DNA of 64,000 bases from Neptunicella marina (GTDB lineage Bacteria; Pseudomonadota; Gammaproteobacteria; Enterobacterales; Alteromonadaceae). The notes below the pieces were generated by a model. The model was not told the origin of the DNA and ran no database searches. It saw nothing but the letters and a program-made list of their open reading frames with translations. Positions 19,261-28,735 of this stretch are shown piece by piece. Each line of letters begins with the position of its first letter. Position 1 is the first letter of the stretch. Location of the stretch: NCBI RefSeq assembly GCF_014270035.1, contig NZ_JACNEP010000010.1:1-64000 (forward strand), in the 5' to 3' direction. The translations under genes and the position numbers were made by a program.

Positions 19261-19275
19261 CGGAGAGCCAGCCAA

Positions 19276-20211
19276 ATGAATTTAGTCAACCAATGGCTGA
19301 GCGAACGCCATGCCAACGGCTATGAGCTGGGTATAAAAGAGCTTCTGCATTATCAGAATAAACCGAATCTGCTCGATTTATCGCCGCGACGTACCATACA
19401 AGCTAAGTTAGCCGGGAGTTATCTGGCAAAAACCAAAGGTCGCGGCATGGAATTTGACGAAGCCCGCCATTACCAGCAAGGTGATGATATTCGCGCTATC
19501 GACTGGCGGGTAACCGCTCGTACCGGAAAAACCCACACCAAAATTTACCGCGAAGAAAAAGAGCGTCCGGTTTTTATACTGGCCGATCTGTCAGCCAGTA
19601 TGTACTTCGGCACTCAGTATATGTTTAAGTCGGTGCAGGTTGCGCATCTGGCATCACTGATTGCATGGTCTGCGCAAAAACGTGGTGATCGTATAGGTGG
19701 TTTGGTGTTTAATCAGCAACAACATCGTGAATACAAACCCTATACACGACGTAAAGCAGTATTATCATTTTTGCATGGCATGATTGAATTCCATCAAACG
19801 GATAACCCCACTCAGCAGTTTTCATTTGCCGAAGCCTGTGCACGGGTGCGTCGTCTGGCACATCCCGGTAGTGTGATTTTTATCCTGAGTGACTTCTTGC
19901 ATCTGGATGAAACCGCGCGCCAGCATATAAGCCGCATGACGCGTCATTGCGAGGTTATCGCCCACCCTATTACCGATCCGTTTGAACATGCTTTACCTAA
20001 AGTGGCTGTGCCGCAACAGGTGGCAATGACAGATGGTAAGGCACAACAAACCATCACCTTAGGTGAACGTGAAACGGAGTTACAGTATCAGCAGCAGCAT
20101 CAGCAACATTATGAAAAGCTGATCCACACTCTTAAACAGTCGCGCTGTCAGGTAAAACCCATTTCCTCTGCACTGCCTCTTGAGCAACAAGTGGGAGGGA
20201 AAAGCCAGTGA
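19276..20211 (+). CDS. DUF58-domain (VWA-like) protein
   Basis: 311 residues. The DUF58 signature lies around GRGMEFDEARHYQQGDDIRAIDW (about 57-79; conserved R, Y, G-D-D, R-x-I-D-W), followed by a VWA-like fold with ADLSASMYFG, a MIDAS-like D-x-S-x-S. DUF58 proteins nearly always accompany MoxR ATPases. No membrane segment is seen, so it is probably cytoplasmic or peripheral. Its stop overlaps the next gene's GTG start by 4 nt (GTGA). Confidence 0.92.
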   Translation: MNLVNQWLSERHANGYELGIKELLHYQNKPNLLDLSPRRTIQAKLAGSYLAKTKGRGMEFDEARHYQQGDDIRAIDWRVTARTGKTHTKIYREEKERPVFILADLSASMYFGTQYMFKSVQVAHLASLIAWSAQKRGDRIGGLVFNQQQHREYKPYTRRKAVLSFLHGMIEFHQTDNPTQQFSFAEACARVRRLAHPGSVIFILSDFLHLDETARQHISRMTRHCEVIAHPITDPFEHALPKVAVPQQVAMTDGKAQQTITLGERETELQYQQQHQQHYEKLIHTLKQSRCQVKPISSALPLEQQVGGKSQ

Positions 20212-20714
20212 GTCCACTTAAGGATTTAAAAGATATTCACCTGCCAGCACAAATCAGTGACTGGCCGCCCGCCTGGGGATGGTGGTTAAGTGCGATATTG
20301 GTCATTGTACTGTTGGTTTGGATAATTCGAAGCATACAAATTGCTTATCGAAAACGGCTGGCTAAAAGACAGGCACTTGCCCAGCTTAATCAGCTGGATA
20401 GCAATAGCGAGCATTATCAAAGCGAGATAAATACCTTACTTAAAAGGCTTACGCTTAGTTATTTACCACGAGCACAAAGCGCATCGTTGCATCAGCAGCA
20501 ATGGTTAACCCTGTTAACTCAGTTATTACCTACGGCCAAACAACAACACTTTAAAACTGGCTATCAAAAAGTGATAGATAATCTCTACCGACCTGACGCT
20601 TCAGGCCTGTCAAATCAGGATGCCAAATCGCTGGCCAGACAATGGATAGATGCGGCTATTCCTCCTTCATCCAAACGTGTGGCAATAATTGCGCAGGAGG
20701 AAAAAGATGTTTGA
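20208..20714 (+). CDS. DUF4381 family membrane protein of the MoxR/Bat operon
   Basis: 168 residues from GTG 20208. One membrane helix (about 24-44; WWLSAILVIVLLVWII) is followed by a basic, soluble cytoplasmic domain ending in QWIDAAI. Proteins of this size and layout (DUF4381) sit between DUF58 and BatA genes in many proteobacteria, which is the main basis for the call. Overlaps the batA start by 8 nt. Confidence 0.85.
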   Translation: MSPLKDLKDIHLPAQISDWPPAWGWWLSAILVIVLLVWIIRSIQIAYRKRLAKRQALAQLNQLDSNSEHYQSEINTLLKRLTLSYLPRAQSASLHQQQWLTLLTQLLPTAKQQHFKTGYQKVIDNLYRPDASGLSNQDAKSLARQWIDAAIPPSSKRVAIIAQEEKDV

Positions 20715-21708
20715 GTTTTACTGGCCCTGGTTGTTGTTAGCACTGCCGTTACCCTTATTGATGCGCTTATTACCCGCTAAAGCGCAAGCTCAATCTGCCG
20801 CGCTCAAAGTACCGACAATTAACACTAATATGACAAGCCAGAGCGAGCAAAAAGGGGTGAGTCGCAGCAGAGTGCTTTTTGCCGGTCTCATCTGGTTGTT
20901 ATTGGTATGCGCCGCGGCTCGTCCGCAATGGTTGGGCGATCCTCTTAGCATACCGGCTGAAGGGCGCGATCTTATGGTGGCCGTCGATTTATCCGGCAGT
21001 ATGAAAATCGATGATATGCAAATTGGTGGGCGTAATGTCGATCGCTTAACCATGATTAAATATGTGTTGAGTGATTTTATTGAGCGCCGGGTGGGAGATC
21101 GTCTTGGATTACTGTTATTCGCCGATACCGCCTATTTGCAGGCACCACTGACCTATGACCGCGATACAGTCAATAAATTACTGGAAGAATCGGTTATTGG
21201 ATTAGTAGGTGAACAAACCGCTATTGGTGATGCTATAGGTTTAGCGGTAAAGCGCTTTGAAAGTAAAAAGGATTCTAATCGCGTATTAGTATTACTGACC
21301 GACGGACAAAACACCGCAGGTAATATTTCCCCCAAAGAAGCCACCGAGCTGGCTAAAAATGCCAAAGTGACGGTTTACACCATAGGTGTTGGCGCCGATC
21401 AAATGCAGGTACAAAGCTTTTTTGGCACACGCACGGTTAATCCATCGCAGGAACTGGATGAAAAAATGCTGACGCATATTGCCGAGCAAACTGGCGGACG
21501 CTATTTCCGCGCCCGTGACGCATCAGATTTAGAGCATATCTATGCCATATTGGATGAGCTAGAGCCGATAGCACGTGAAAGTCGTCAAATGCGCCCGCTA
21601 CAGGCATTGTTTTTCTATCCGCTTTCTTTGGCGTTTTTATTATCGCTGATATGGGCTCTAGTGCCTTTATTCAGTGCACTTCGACTTAGATTTAAGGCAG
21701 TATCATGA
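20707..21708 (+). CDS. batA: BatA-like von Willebrand factor A membrane protein
   Basis: 333 residues from ATG 20707, directly behind a strong GGAGGA site; an upstream in-frame codon at 20689 would only add six residues. Two N-terminal helices (about 5-22 and 56-72) precede a VWA domain with an intact MIDAS (VAVDLSGSM near 93) and the TDGQNTAGN segment. A C-terminal helix (about 300-325) anchors it. Bat (Bacteroides aerotolerance) proteins were linked to oxygen tolerance and the cell envelope; the exact role is unclear. Overlaps batB by 4 nt. Confidence 0.9.
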   Translation: MFEFYWPWLLLALPLPLLMRLLPAKAQAQSAALKVPTINTNMTSQSEQKGVSRSRVLFAGLIWLLLVCAAARPQWLGDPLSIPAEGRDLMVAVDLSGSMKIDDMQIGGRNVDRLTMIKYVLSDFIERRVGDRLGLLLFADTAYLQAPLTYDRDTVNKLLEESVIGLVGEQTAIGDAIGLAVKRFESKKDSNRVLVLLTDGQNTAGNISPKEATELAKNAKVTVYTIGVGADQMQVQSFFGTRTVNPSQELDEKMLTHIAEQTGGRYFRARDASDLEHIYAILDELEPIARESRQMRPLQALFFYPLSLAFLLSLIWALVPLFSALRLRFKAVS

Positions 21709-23510
21709 TTGATCTGAGTTTATTTCATTTTATTCGCCCACATTGGCTGTGGGCATTAACTGCCATACCACTGGTAATCGCAGCATTAAGTTATTTACAT
21801 AAACAACGCTCTGGCTGGCAAGGTGTATTAGCCGGGCATTTATATCAACGATTGATTAGCCAGCAAACCGCAGCTAAAAGCCGCCCACTTTGGTGGTTAT
21901 TGGCATTAGTTTGGTTACTGGTAATCGCTGCATTGGCAGGCCCAACCTGGGAGCGTTTGCCACAACCTGTTTATCAACTAAACACTGGCAAAGTAATCGT
22001 ACTGGATATGTCTTTATCGATGCGCGCCACCGATTTAAGTCCGGATCGTCTTACCCGAGCGAAGTTTAAAGCCATCGACTTAGTTAAAAAGGTAGCGGAA
22101 GGTGAAACCGGACTCATCGCTTATGCGGGTGACGCATTTACCATCAGCCCATTAAGCTCAGACGGACAAAACCTCACCGCCTTGATCCCAAGTCTTGCAC
22201 CTGAAATTATGCCGGTTGCAGGTAGCGATCCCTATGCGGGTTTACAAGCGGCGGAGCAACTGCTGCAAAACGCGGGTTATCAAAAAGGCGAAATTTTCTG
22301 GATCACCGATGGCATCGATAATAACCAGGTTAAGGAGCTTGGAAACCTTATTAATGACATGCCTTATCGTGTATCGGTTTTAGGTGTCGGCACCCAGGAC
22401 GGTGCACCTGTAAAATTACAGGATGGCCAGTTACTCAAAGATAGCCGTGGCGCTATTGTCATCCCCAAAATGAACGCCAGCCAGTTAGAATCATTAGCTA
22501 ACCAATCTGGTGGACGATTTGTTCACATCCAACCCGATGACAAAGATATTGAATATCTGACCAATCAGGATTTGGTAAGTCGTGATACCGATACCAATAA
22601 AGAAGACGGATCAAAATCAGGTGACCAATGGCGTGAAATGGGCCCCTGGTTGCTGATATTGGTATTGCCTTTGGCAGCCTATGCATTTCGTAAAGGGGTT
22701 TTGCTGAGTTTCTGTTTATTTGGCTTACTTAGCGTGCATACACCACAGGCGCATGCCAGTTGGTGGGACGACATGTGGAAAAAACCCAATCAACGTGGGC
22801 AGGCATTGTTTGATAAACAGCAATATTCTGACGCTGCCGAAGAGTTTGAAAATCCATTATGGAAAGGCAGTGCCTACTACAAAAATGGCGATTATCAGGC
22901 TGCGGCGGAAGCGTTTTCGAAAGTCGATAACGCACAAGGCTGGTACAACTTAGGTAATGCCGCAGCGCAAATGCAAAAATACGATGAAGCCATTGCAGCT
23001 TATGACGAAGCGTTAAAACGTCAGCCTGATTTTGCCGATGCTCAAGCAAACAAAGCCCTGCTGGAAAAACTTAAACAGCAACAACAGCAGCAGCAGGATC
23101 AACAAAATCAGCAAGACCAACAGCAAAAACAAGATCAGCAGCAGGAGCAGAATCAACAAAACAACGATGCTCAGAACGGCAAAGGTGAAGGTACACAACA
23201 GCAAAAGCAAAACGATCAGCAATCATCCGGTCAGGAAGGACAGGAAAAAGACCAACAAGAAAAGCAGGATCAACAGCAAAAACAAGATCAGGCCAAAGAT
23301 GATGCCAAGCAGCAGGAACAACAAATGCAGCAGGCCGAAGCTGAACAGGCGCAGCAGTCTGATCATGACAAAGAGCAGCAGCTAAAGATGCAAAACTTGT
23401 TACGCAAAGTCCCGGATGACCCGTCTTATCTGCTTAAACGTAAAATGCAGCTGGAATATCAAAAACGTAAACACCGAAGTGCCACTGCTCCTAAACAGGA
23501 GGGCTGGTAA
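21705..23510 (+). CDS. batB: BatB/BatC fusion: VWA plus TPR protein with Gln-rich tail
   Basis: 601 residues. Two N-terminal helices, then a VWA domain with MIDAS VLDMSLSM (about 97-104), a helix near 315-335, then TPR motifs (WYNLGNAAAQMQKYDEAIAA, about 405-440). The next about 100 residues are extremely Gln/Asp/Lys-rich. The VWA part corresponds to BatB and the TPR part to BatC, fused into one protein. The low-complexity tail makes both strands look open in several frames, but only this one is credible. The ATG overlaps the batA stop (ATGA). Confidence 0.9.
   Translation: MIDLSLFHFIRPHWLWALTAIPLVIAALSYLHKQRSGWQGVLAGHLYQRLISQQTAAKSRPLWWLLALVWLLVIAALAGPTWERLPQPVYQLNTGKVIVLDMSLSMRATDLSPDRLTRAKFKAIDLVKKVAEGETGLIAYAGDAFTISPLSSDGQNLTALIPSLAPEIMPVAGSDPYAGLQAAEQLLQNAGYQKGEIFWITDGIDNNQVKELGNLINDMPYRVSVLGVGTQDGAPVKLQDGQLLKDSRGAIVIPKMNASQLESLANQSGGRFVHIQPDDKDIEYLTNQDLVSRDTDTNKEDGSKSGDQWREMGPWLLILVLPLAAYAFRKGVLLSFCLFGLLSVHTPQAHASWWDDMWKKPNQRGQALFDKQQYSDAAEEFENPLWKGSAYYKNGDYQAAAEAFSKVDNAQGWYNLGNAAAQMQKYDEAIAAYDEALKRQPDFADAQANKALLEKLKQQQQQQQDQQNQQDQQQKQDQQQEQNQQNNDAQNGKGEGTQQQKQNDQQSSGQEGQEKDQQEKQDQQQKQDQAKDDAKQQEQQMQQAEAEQAQQSDHDKEQQLKMQNLLRKVPDDPSYLLKRKMQLEYQKRKHRSATAPKQEGW
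23080..23380 (+). repeat. Low-complexity CAR-codon tract inside batB/batC
   Basis: About 300 bp dominated by CAA/CAG, GAT and AAA codons, encoding the Gln/Asp/Lys-rich tail. Repeats are irregular (CAGCAACAACAG, CAGGATCAACAG), so length variation by slippage is possible. Confidence 0.8.
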
Positions 23511-25246
23511 TGTTCCATTTATTAAAAAAACAGTCTAAACAAACTATGAAACTACCCTTTTCCATCAGTAAAGTTATTTTGTTACTTGTTGGCGCTTTCC
23601 TGAGTACGCAGGCGTTGGCACTGGAAGTGACGGCGACAGTCGATAAAAATCCCGTGATGGTCGATGAGTCGTTTATTCTCGATGTATCTGCAGACGACGA
23701 CCTTGATGTTAGCGCCTTTGATCCTTCCATTTTAATGAAGGACTTTGTGGTGGGCAGAACCTCGGTTAGCCGTCAGACCCAAATGGTTAATTTTAATACC
23801 ACACGTATAACCCGCTGGAGTACGGTCCTGATCCCGCGCAAAAAAGGGCGTTATACCATTCCGGAATTAACCGTGGGTACGGCCAAAACCCAGCCTATCG
23901 ATATTATGGTGGTACCCGTTTCTCAAAGTAGCAACGCCCAGGGTCGCGATATCTACATTGAAACCGATGTTGATACAAAAAAGGCCTATTTACAGACCCA
24001 AATTCGTTACACCGCCAAGTTGTATCTGGCGACTGATTTACAACGTGGGTCACTCGCCTCTCCCAAGGTAGATGATGCCGATATTCGCCAGATTGGTAAG
24101 GATAAAGAATACAGTGAAATCGTCGGGGGGCGCCGCTATCGCGTAATTGAGCGCACTTTCGCGATTATTCCACAAAAAAGTGGTCACTTTACCATTACCG
24201 GCCCGCTATTCGATGGTGAAGTGGTAGATAATAATAACAGCCAGTCCTTTGGCTTTTTTAAGCGTACAAAAAGTGTGAATCGTGTCGGTCCATCGATTGA
24301 TATAGACGTATTACCGGTACCGGATAATTATACGGAACACTGGTTGCCCAGTGATTTTGTGCAACTCACCGAAGAATGGACGCCAAAGACCGGTGAATTT
24401 AAAGTGGGTGAGCCCATCACCCGGGTGATAAGCCTGACTGCGGTTGGCTTAGTAGAGGAACAACTACCGGCTATTAACAGCCATTATCCCGATTCAGTTA
24501 AAACTTATCCTGATCAACCTGAAACCGCGACCGTACAAAAAGACGGTAATTTAATTGCTCAGCGCACCGAATCGATTGCTATTATCCCAGGCAAAGCCGG
24601 TGATATAACAATACCGGCAGTCAGTGTGCCCTGGTTTAATGTGGTCACAGGTAAAACTGAATATGCGCATTTGTCGCAGCGAACCATTCATGTTGTTGCG
24701 GGAGCACCATCAACCAATACACCTCCTGCCCCGCTTCCCATCACTGATGCTAGTGGAAATGGCTCTGATGCGGCTGAACACTCTGCGCCTGCAAAGGTTA
24801 TTGTTCAGCAAGGTTACTGGAGTATTAGTAGTACTATTTTGCTGATTTTATGGATAATTACATTGCTGCTTTGGTGGTTACAGTTACGTAAAAAATTAAA
24901 TCAATCCAAACAAACTAAAGATTCTGTAAAGCCAGATGCAACAAATACTTCTGCTCTGGTGACGGCGATAAATAAAAAAGAAGTTGCAGACATACTGCCA
25001 TTGCTAACAACCTGGCTCGCTGGCTATTGTGGAAAACCAAACCAATCTCTTGCGCAAAGCCAACAACAAATAAATGATACCGAGCTAAACCAGCACATTA
25101 GCGCCATGCTTGCGACGCGTTATGCCACAAAAGCCACTGATTGGAATAAACAGGCGTTGATTAACAAAATACGGGAGCTGGAAAAAAACAATCGTCAAAA
25201 AACTCAGCAAATAAGTGGACTTGCGCCATTACATCCTGAACAATAA
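23510..25246 (+). CDS. batD: BatD-family (oxygen tolerance) membrane protein
   Basis: 578 residues from ATG 23510, which overlaps the previous TAA by one base; an internal ATG at 23546 begins a cleaner signal peptide (KVILLLVGAFLSTQALA) and may be the real start. The mature part is beta-rich and periplasmic, with Ig-like modules (TVDKNPVMVDESF, RYTIPELTVGT). A single helix near 443-463 (ISSTILLILWIITLLLWWL) is followed by a cytoplasmic tail. BatD completes the MoxR-BatABCD set. Stop at 25246 is followed by a long hairpin. Confidence 0.9.
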   Translation: MFHLLKKQSKQTMKLPFSISKVILLLVGAFLSTQALALEVTATVDKNPVMVDESFILDVSADDDLDVSAFDPSILMKDFVVGRTSVSRQTQMVNFNTTRITRWSTVLIPRKKGRYTIPELTVGTAKTQPIDIMVVPVSQSSNAQGRDIYIETDVDTKKAYLQTQIRYTAKLYLATDLQRGSLASPKVDDADIRQIGKDKEYSEIVGGRRYRVIERTFAIIPQKSGHFTITGPLFDGEVVDNNNSQSFGFFKRTKSVNRVGPSIDIDVLPVPDNYTEHWLPSDFVQLTEEWTPKTGEFKVGEPITRVISLTAVGLVEEQLPAINSHYPDSVKTYPDQPETATVQKDGNLIAQRTESIAIIPGKAGDITIPAVSVPWFNVVTGKTEYAHLSQRTIHVVAGAPSTNTPPAPLPITDASGNGSDAAEHSAPAKVIVQQGYWSISSTILLILWIITLLLWWLQLRKKLNQSKQTKDSVKPDATNTSALVTAINKKEVADILPLLTTWLAGYCGKPNQSLAQSQQQINDTELNQHISAMLATRYATKATDWNKQALINKIRELEKNNRQKTQQISGLAPLHPEQ

Positions 25247-25254
25247 AAAATATC

Positions 25255-25288
25255 AGATGCGTCTTTGGCCTGTTCCAAAGGCGCATCT
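25255..25288 (+). terminator. Long hairpin between batD and the ECF sigma gene
   Basis: A 14-bp stem (AGATGCGTCTTTGG against CCAAAGGCGCATCT) with one U-G wobble and loop CCTGTT. It lies 8 nt after batD. No clean U run follows, so it may be an attenuator, an RNA-processing site or a 3'-stabilising structure rather than a full terminator. Confidence 0.55.
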
Positions 25289-25370
25289 CCTTTCCCATTC
25301 AATGTATAAAAAGTGAAATTTATCTGTGATTTGGCGAAATAAAAATAAATCCGACAAGGTCACATCAGAC

Positions 25371-25886
25371 ATGATGTCGAAACAAAAACGCTATGAAGCG
25401 CTGGTTCATGCCTGGCACGCAGATATTTTTCGCTACGCATACTGGTTAATTAAAGATAAAAGCATTGCTGAAGATGTTGTTCAGGAAACGTTTTTGCGTG
25501 CGTGGAAATCTCTGGATTCCCTGCAAGATGAAAAGGCAGCTAAGTCGTGGTTAATTACGATATTAAGGCGCGAAAATGCCCGGCGCTTTGAACGTAAACA
25601 GTTTGATTTAACCGATATTGACGATGTGTCTGTTGCCGATGAAATCCAGATATCCCATGAACAGGGTTTACAACATCGTGAATTACATAAGCATATTGGC
25701 GCACTGGCCACTGAATACAGAGAACCATTAATTTTGCAGGCAATATTTGGGCTAAGTGGAGAAGAGATTGCCACTCAGCTGGATTTAAATAAAAACACCG
25801 TGATGACACGTTTATTTCGTGCCCGAAATCAATTGAAAGAGGCATTGGAACATTCCAATGAAATGATAGGTAGCAAAAATGGATGA
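25371..25886 (+). CDS. ECF-type RNA polymerase sigma factor
   Basis: 171 residues from ATG 25371; a GTG at 25326 would extend it by 15 residues and ATG 25374 is also possible, with no clear ribosome site to decide. The sigma2 region has DIFRYAYWLIKD and EDVVQETFLRAWKSL (-10 recognition). The sigma4 helix-turn-helix is GLSGEEIATQLDLNKNTVMTRLFRARNQL (-35 recognition; about 125-155). Its stop overlaps by 8 nt the next gene, which encodes a likely anti-sigma factor. Targets are unknown. Confidence 0.93.
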   Translation: MMSKQKRYEALVHAWHADIFRYAYWLIKDKSIAEDVVQETFLRAWKSLDSLQDEKAAKSWLITILRRENARRFERKQFDLTDIDDVSVADEIQISHEQGLQHRELHKHIGALATEYREPLILQAIFGLSGEEIATQLDLNKNTVMTRLFRARNQLKEALEHSNEMIGSKNG

Positions 25887-26586
25887 TTTAGAGTTTCGCC
25901 GTACCATTTATGCCGATCCTGACAGTCAGTTACAATCGGTGAAAGATGCTGTTCAAAGTGACAAAAGTAAACAGCAATTTTGGCATGATGTTAAACAGCT
26001 GGATAAAAACATCAAACAAACTGTCAGTGATGTAGCAGTGCCAGAAGGACTGGCTCATCGTCTGATACTGAAACAGAGTCTGGCTGAGCATCGTAGCCAA
26101 AAGATAAAACAACGCTGGTATATTGCGTTAGCCGCTTCGATTGCATTTTTGGTTGGTATTAATGTCACCATTTTTAATAACCAGCCAATCGATATCTCAG
26201 AGTACGCACTGGCACATCGATATCATGAGGGAGAAGTCCCTATGCAGATGGATGAAAATGTCAATTTGCAGCAAGTAAATATAAAATTAGCAGCCATGGG
26301 TGGGCATCTAAATCAGGATATTGGTAAAGTGTATTTTGCCAACTTCTGTGACTTTGATCGTGTGCGTAGCTTGCATCTGGTGATGGATAGCGGTAACGGC
26401 AAAGTGACCGTATTTGTGGTGCCATTAAAAGAGCAGTTTAGCATGGAACCGAAATTTGCTGATCAGCGTTTTGACGGGCGTAGTTTTGATATAGGTAACG
26501 CCGCCATTATTGTAGTGGGGGAAAAAGGGCAGGAATTGAAGCTAATGGAAGATAATCTTAAAAAACAATTGGTATTTTCAGCTTAA
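25879..26586 (+). CDS. DUF3379-type membrane protein, probable anti-sigma factor
   Basis: 235 residues. An N-terminal cytoplasmic segment (about 1-80) could bind the sigma factor. A single helix (about 83-101; WYIALAASIAFLVGINV) precedes a periplasmic domain. The layout and the coupling to an ECF gene fit DUF3379 proteins of Alteromonadales and Vibrionales. No zinc-binding HxxxCxxC motif is seen, so it is not a ZAS-type anti-sigma. The role is inferred from context. Confidence 0.8.
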   Translation: MDDLEFRRTIYADPDSQLQSVKDAVQSDKSKQQFWHDVKQLDKNIKQTVSDVAVPEGLAHRLILKQSLAEHRSQKIKQRWYIALAASIAFLVGINVTIFNNQPIDISEYALAHRYHEGEVPMQMDENVNLQQVNIKLAAMGGHLNQDIGKVYFANFCDFDRVRSLHLVMDSGNGKVTVFVVPLKEQFSMEPKFADQRFDGRSFDIGNAAIIVVGEKGQELKLMEDNLKKQLVFSA

Positions 26587-26594
26587 ACCTCAAG

Positions 26595-26620
26595 TCAGGG
26601 GAATTTATTTTTTCCCCTGA
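26595..26620 (+). terminator. Hairpin after the DUF3379 gene
   Basis: 9-bp stem TCAGGGGAA/TTCCCCTGA with an AT-rich 8-nt loop. It overlaps the 3' end of the convergent GNAT gene. A U-rich tract lies within the loop rather than after the stem, so the strength is uncertain. Confidence 0.5.
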
Positions 26621-27054
26621 TATACCATCTTAATATGTTCTATCCCACCATCATCAAATGGTTTACCTACCGGCTCGAAGCTTAGCTGCTGATAAAAATG
26701 CTGGATGCTGGTTTGTGCGCCAAGAGTAACAGCCTTTTTACCCACAGGATCAATCTGAACACATTTTCTAAGTGCCCGTTGCATCAGTTGTTCACCGAAT
26801 CCTTTCCCCCGATGTTCCGGATCCAGCACCACTCGCTCAATCCTTAACTCTTCACGGGTCTCCCTAACACGTAAATAACCCACGAGCTTTTTGTTGGTCT
26901 GTAACAACAGGTGCCAGCTTTCTTCATCCAACCCATCGATGTCCGGGTAAATACTTTGTTGTTCGATAATAAAAATTTGCTGACGCAAGCGCAGTATAGA
27001 CTGCAACAGATACTGATCGATTGATGAAAACTTGAACCATCTGAACTCCGCCAT
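26605..27054 (-). CDS. GNAT-family N-acetyltransferase, ElaA-like
   Basis: 149 residues from ATG 27054 (AGGTG site upstream); a frame beginning at 27093 adds 13 residues with no support. The start FRWFKFSSIDQYLLQSILRLRQQIFIIEQQ matches ElaA proteins. The acetyl-CoA loop is RIERVVLDPEHRGKGFGEQLM (Q/R-x-x-G-x-G/A form, about 80-100). The substrate is unknown. Monocistronic and convergent with the anti-sigma gene. Confidence 0.9.
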   Translation of the reverse strand: MAEFRWFKFSSIDQYLLQSILRLRQQIFIIEQQSIYPDIDGLDEESWHLLLQTNKKLVGYLRVRETREELRIERVVLDPEHRGKGFGEQLMQRALRKCVQIDPVGKKAVTLGAQTSIQHFYQQLSFEPVGKPFDDGGIEHIKMVYQGKK

Positions 27055-27384
27055 ACAACACCTATTTAAAGAAAAAATAACGTTTACCAGCAAACACTTA
27101 TCACCACTATATCAACAAATTGAGTTGGCTTATACGTTAATAATAATATCATTCTGAAAAGTCAGGTTAGACTTAACCCAGTTTTAAAAAAAGATAGATA
27201 ATGCATAAACATTGAATAACAAAATTTTTGTATGCAAAGCGATACATTATTTAGTTAAATAGTGATTAACTACTGTATAGCCTTATCATTTAGTGATAAC
27301 AGCCCTTATTTGGATGAAGGACTGCTATCCATCTGTTAAGAAAGGCAACTGCGTTATTAAAATTATAAAAAGGAAAAGACCTAC
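27055..27384. other. 330-bp intergenic region between the GNAT and EAL-HDOD genes
   Basis: AT-rich spacer between divergent genes, expected to hold both promoters. The only structured item I see is TTATCA-TTTAG-TGATAA at 27283-27299, a short inverted repeat too small to assign. No ORF, RNA gene or riboswitch was recognised. Confidence 0.5.
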
Positions 27385-28605
27385 ATGTCGTTTTTTGCTG
27401 CCAGACAACCAATTTTAGATATTAATAAAGAGTTGTTTGCCTACGAGCTGCTTTTTAGGGAAAGTCTGCAAAACGTATTTCCTGCTGGTATTAACCCCGA
27501 ACAAGCCACATCGCGTATGATCGAGGGGTTACAGTTTAATTTAGGCCTGGATACATTGGTTCAAAACAAGCTGGCTTTTATCAATTTTACCCATGAATCT
27601 TTGATAAATCAGTACCCACAGCTGTTACCTAATGACCAGGTGGTAGTGGAAGTACTGGAAACTGTAAAGCCAGGCAAAGCACTACTGGCCGCCATTAAAG
27701 AGCTTAAAGAGAAAGGTTATACCATTGCGCTGGATGACTATGAACATAAACCAGTGTGGCAACATTTTTATCCCTACACCGACATCATTAAGATTGACTG
27801 GCAAGCTACCAGCAGCGAACAGTTAAAGGAAATCCTGCAAGCAATTAAGCCCTGTCCCTGGATAAAACTGTTGGCAGAAAAAATAGAAACACATGAGGAA
27901 TTTAATACCGCCGTCGATTTAGGTTTTGCATACTTTCAAGGCTATTTTTTTAGCAAACCGGAAGTGATGCAAAGTCATGCGATAAATCCGGGCAAGCTCG
28001 CGTTAGCAAATTTAACGATTGAGTTAACTAATGACGAGCCGGATATAGAAAGTATCAATAAAACGATTGAGTCTGATGTTAATTTATCATTTAAATTACT
28101 TCGCTATGCTCAATCGCCTCTGTTTAAACGCCGGGCTGATATTTCTACCATAAAACAAGCCCTGGTTGTTTTAGGTGTACAAGAGCTAAGACGATTTGTC
28201 TCTGTTTTATTTGCAGCACAATTTAGCGATGAAAAACCAGCCGAACTGACCAATATGTCTTTAGTGCGTGCTTGTTTTTGTGAGTCGTTAGCCCGTCTCG
28301 AAAACCAGAAACAAAATGAATCATCAGCCTTTTTAGCTGGTTTACTGTCATTGCTGGACGCTTTGCTTGATGCCGATTTAACAGAATTACTTGAAAAACT
28401 ACCTTTGTCTGACGAAATGAAAAATACCCTATTGTTTCATCAGGGCGTAATGGGGCTATACCTGGAGTTACTGATAGCACTGGAACGCGCCAACTGGTCA
28501 AAAGTTGGAACGCTTGAAGAGAAACTAGGCATAGATAAAAATCTGGCGGGTAAGCTCTATCAGGAAGCGTTAATCTGGGCAGGTGAGCGGCAAGAATATG
28601 GCTAA
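27385..28605 (+). CDS. EAL-HDOD domain signalling protein (YuxH-like)
   Basis: 406 residues, with a GGA-type ribosome site before ATG. The EAL-like domain is about 1-200: the EAL signature has become YELLFR and the DD motif is present as IALDDYEHKP, so catalytic c-di-GMP hydrolysis is doubtful. The HDOD domain is about 205-390 (LLRYAQSPLFKRRADISTIKQALVVLG; lacking the HD metal pair as in this class). Such proteins relay second-messenger signals to motility or surface functions. It is followed closely by cysD but is separated by a 130-nt gap. Confidence 0.93.
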   Translation: MSFFAARQPILDINKELFAYELLFRESLQNVFPAGINPEQATSRMIEGLQFNLGLDTLVQNKLAFINFTHESLINQYPQLLPNDQVVVEVLETVKPGKALLAAIKELKEKGYTIALDDYEHKPVWQHFYPYTDIIKIDWQATSSEQLKEILQAIKPCPWIKLLAEKIETHEEFNTAVDLGFAYFQGYFFSKPEVMQSHAINPGKLALANLTIELTNDEPDIESINKTIESDVNLSFKLLRYAQSPLFKRRADISTIKQALVVLGVQELRRFVSVLFAAQFSDEKPAELTNMSLVRACFCESLARLENQKQNESSAFLAGLLSLLDALLDADLTELLEKLPLSDEMKNTLLFHQGVMGLYLELLIALERANWSKVGTLEEKLGIDKNLAGKLYQEALIWAGERQEYG

Positions 28606-28735
28606 TCTGACTAATATAAAAATATGCACTTTAATATAGTTTTAAATTAAACACATCAAGTCTAAGACATGGTAAAGTTTAAGGAGTAAATGAGTTTTAA
28701 TAACTTCAGAGAATAAAGGAACGCTGGAACGCCTC

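Noticed and set aside
23032-23385. Open frame in another phase inside the batB/batC tail
   Set aside because: It arises from the Gln-rich low-complexity tract (CAR codons), which is open in several frames; no ribosome site or family similarity.
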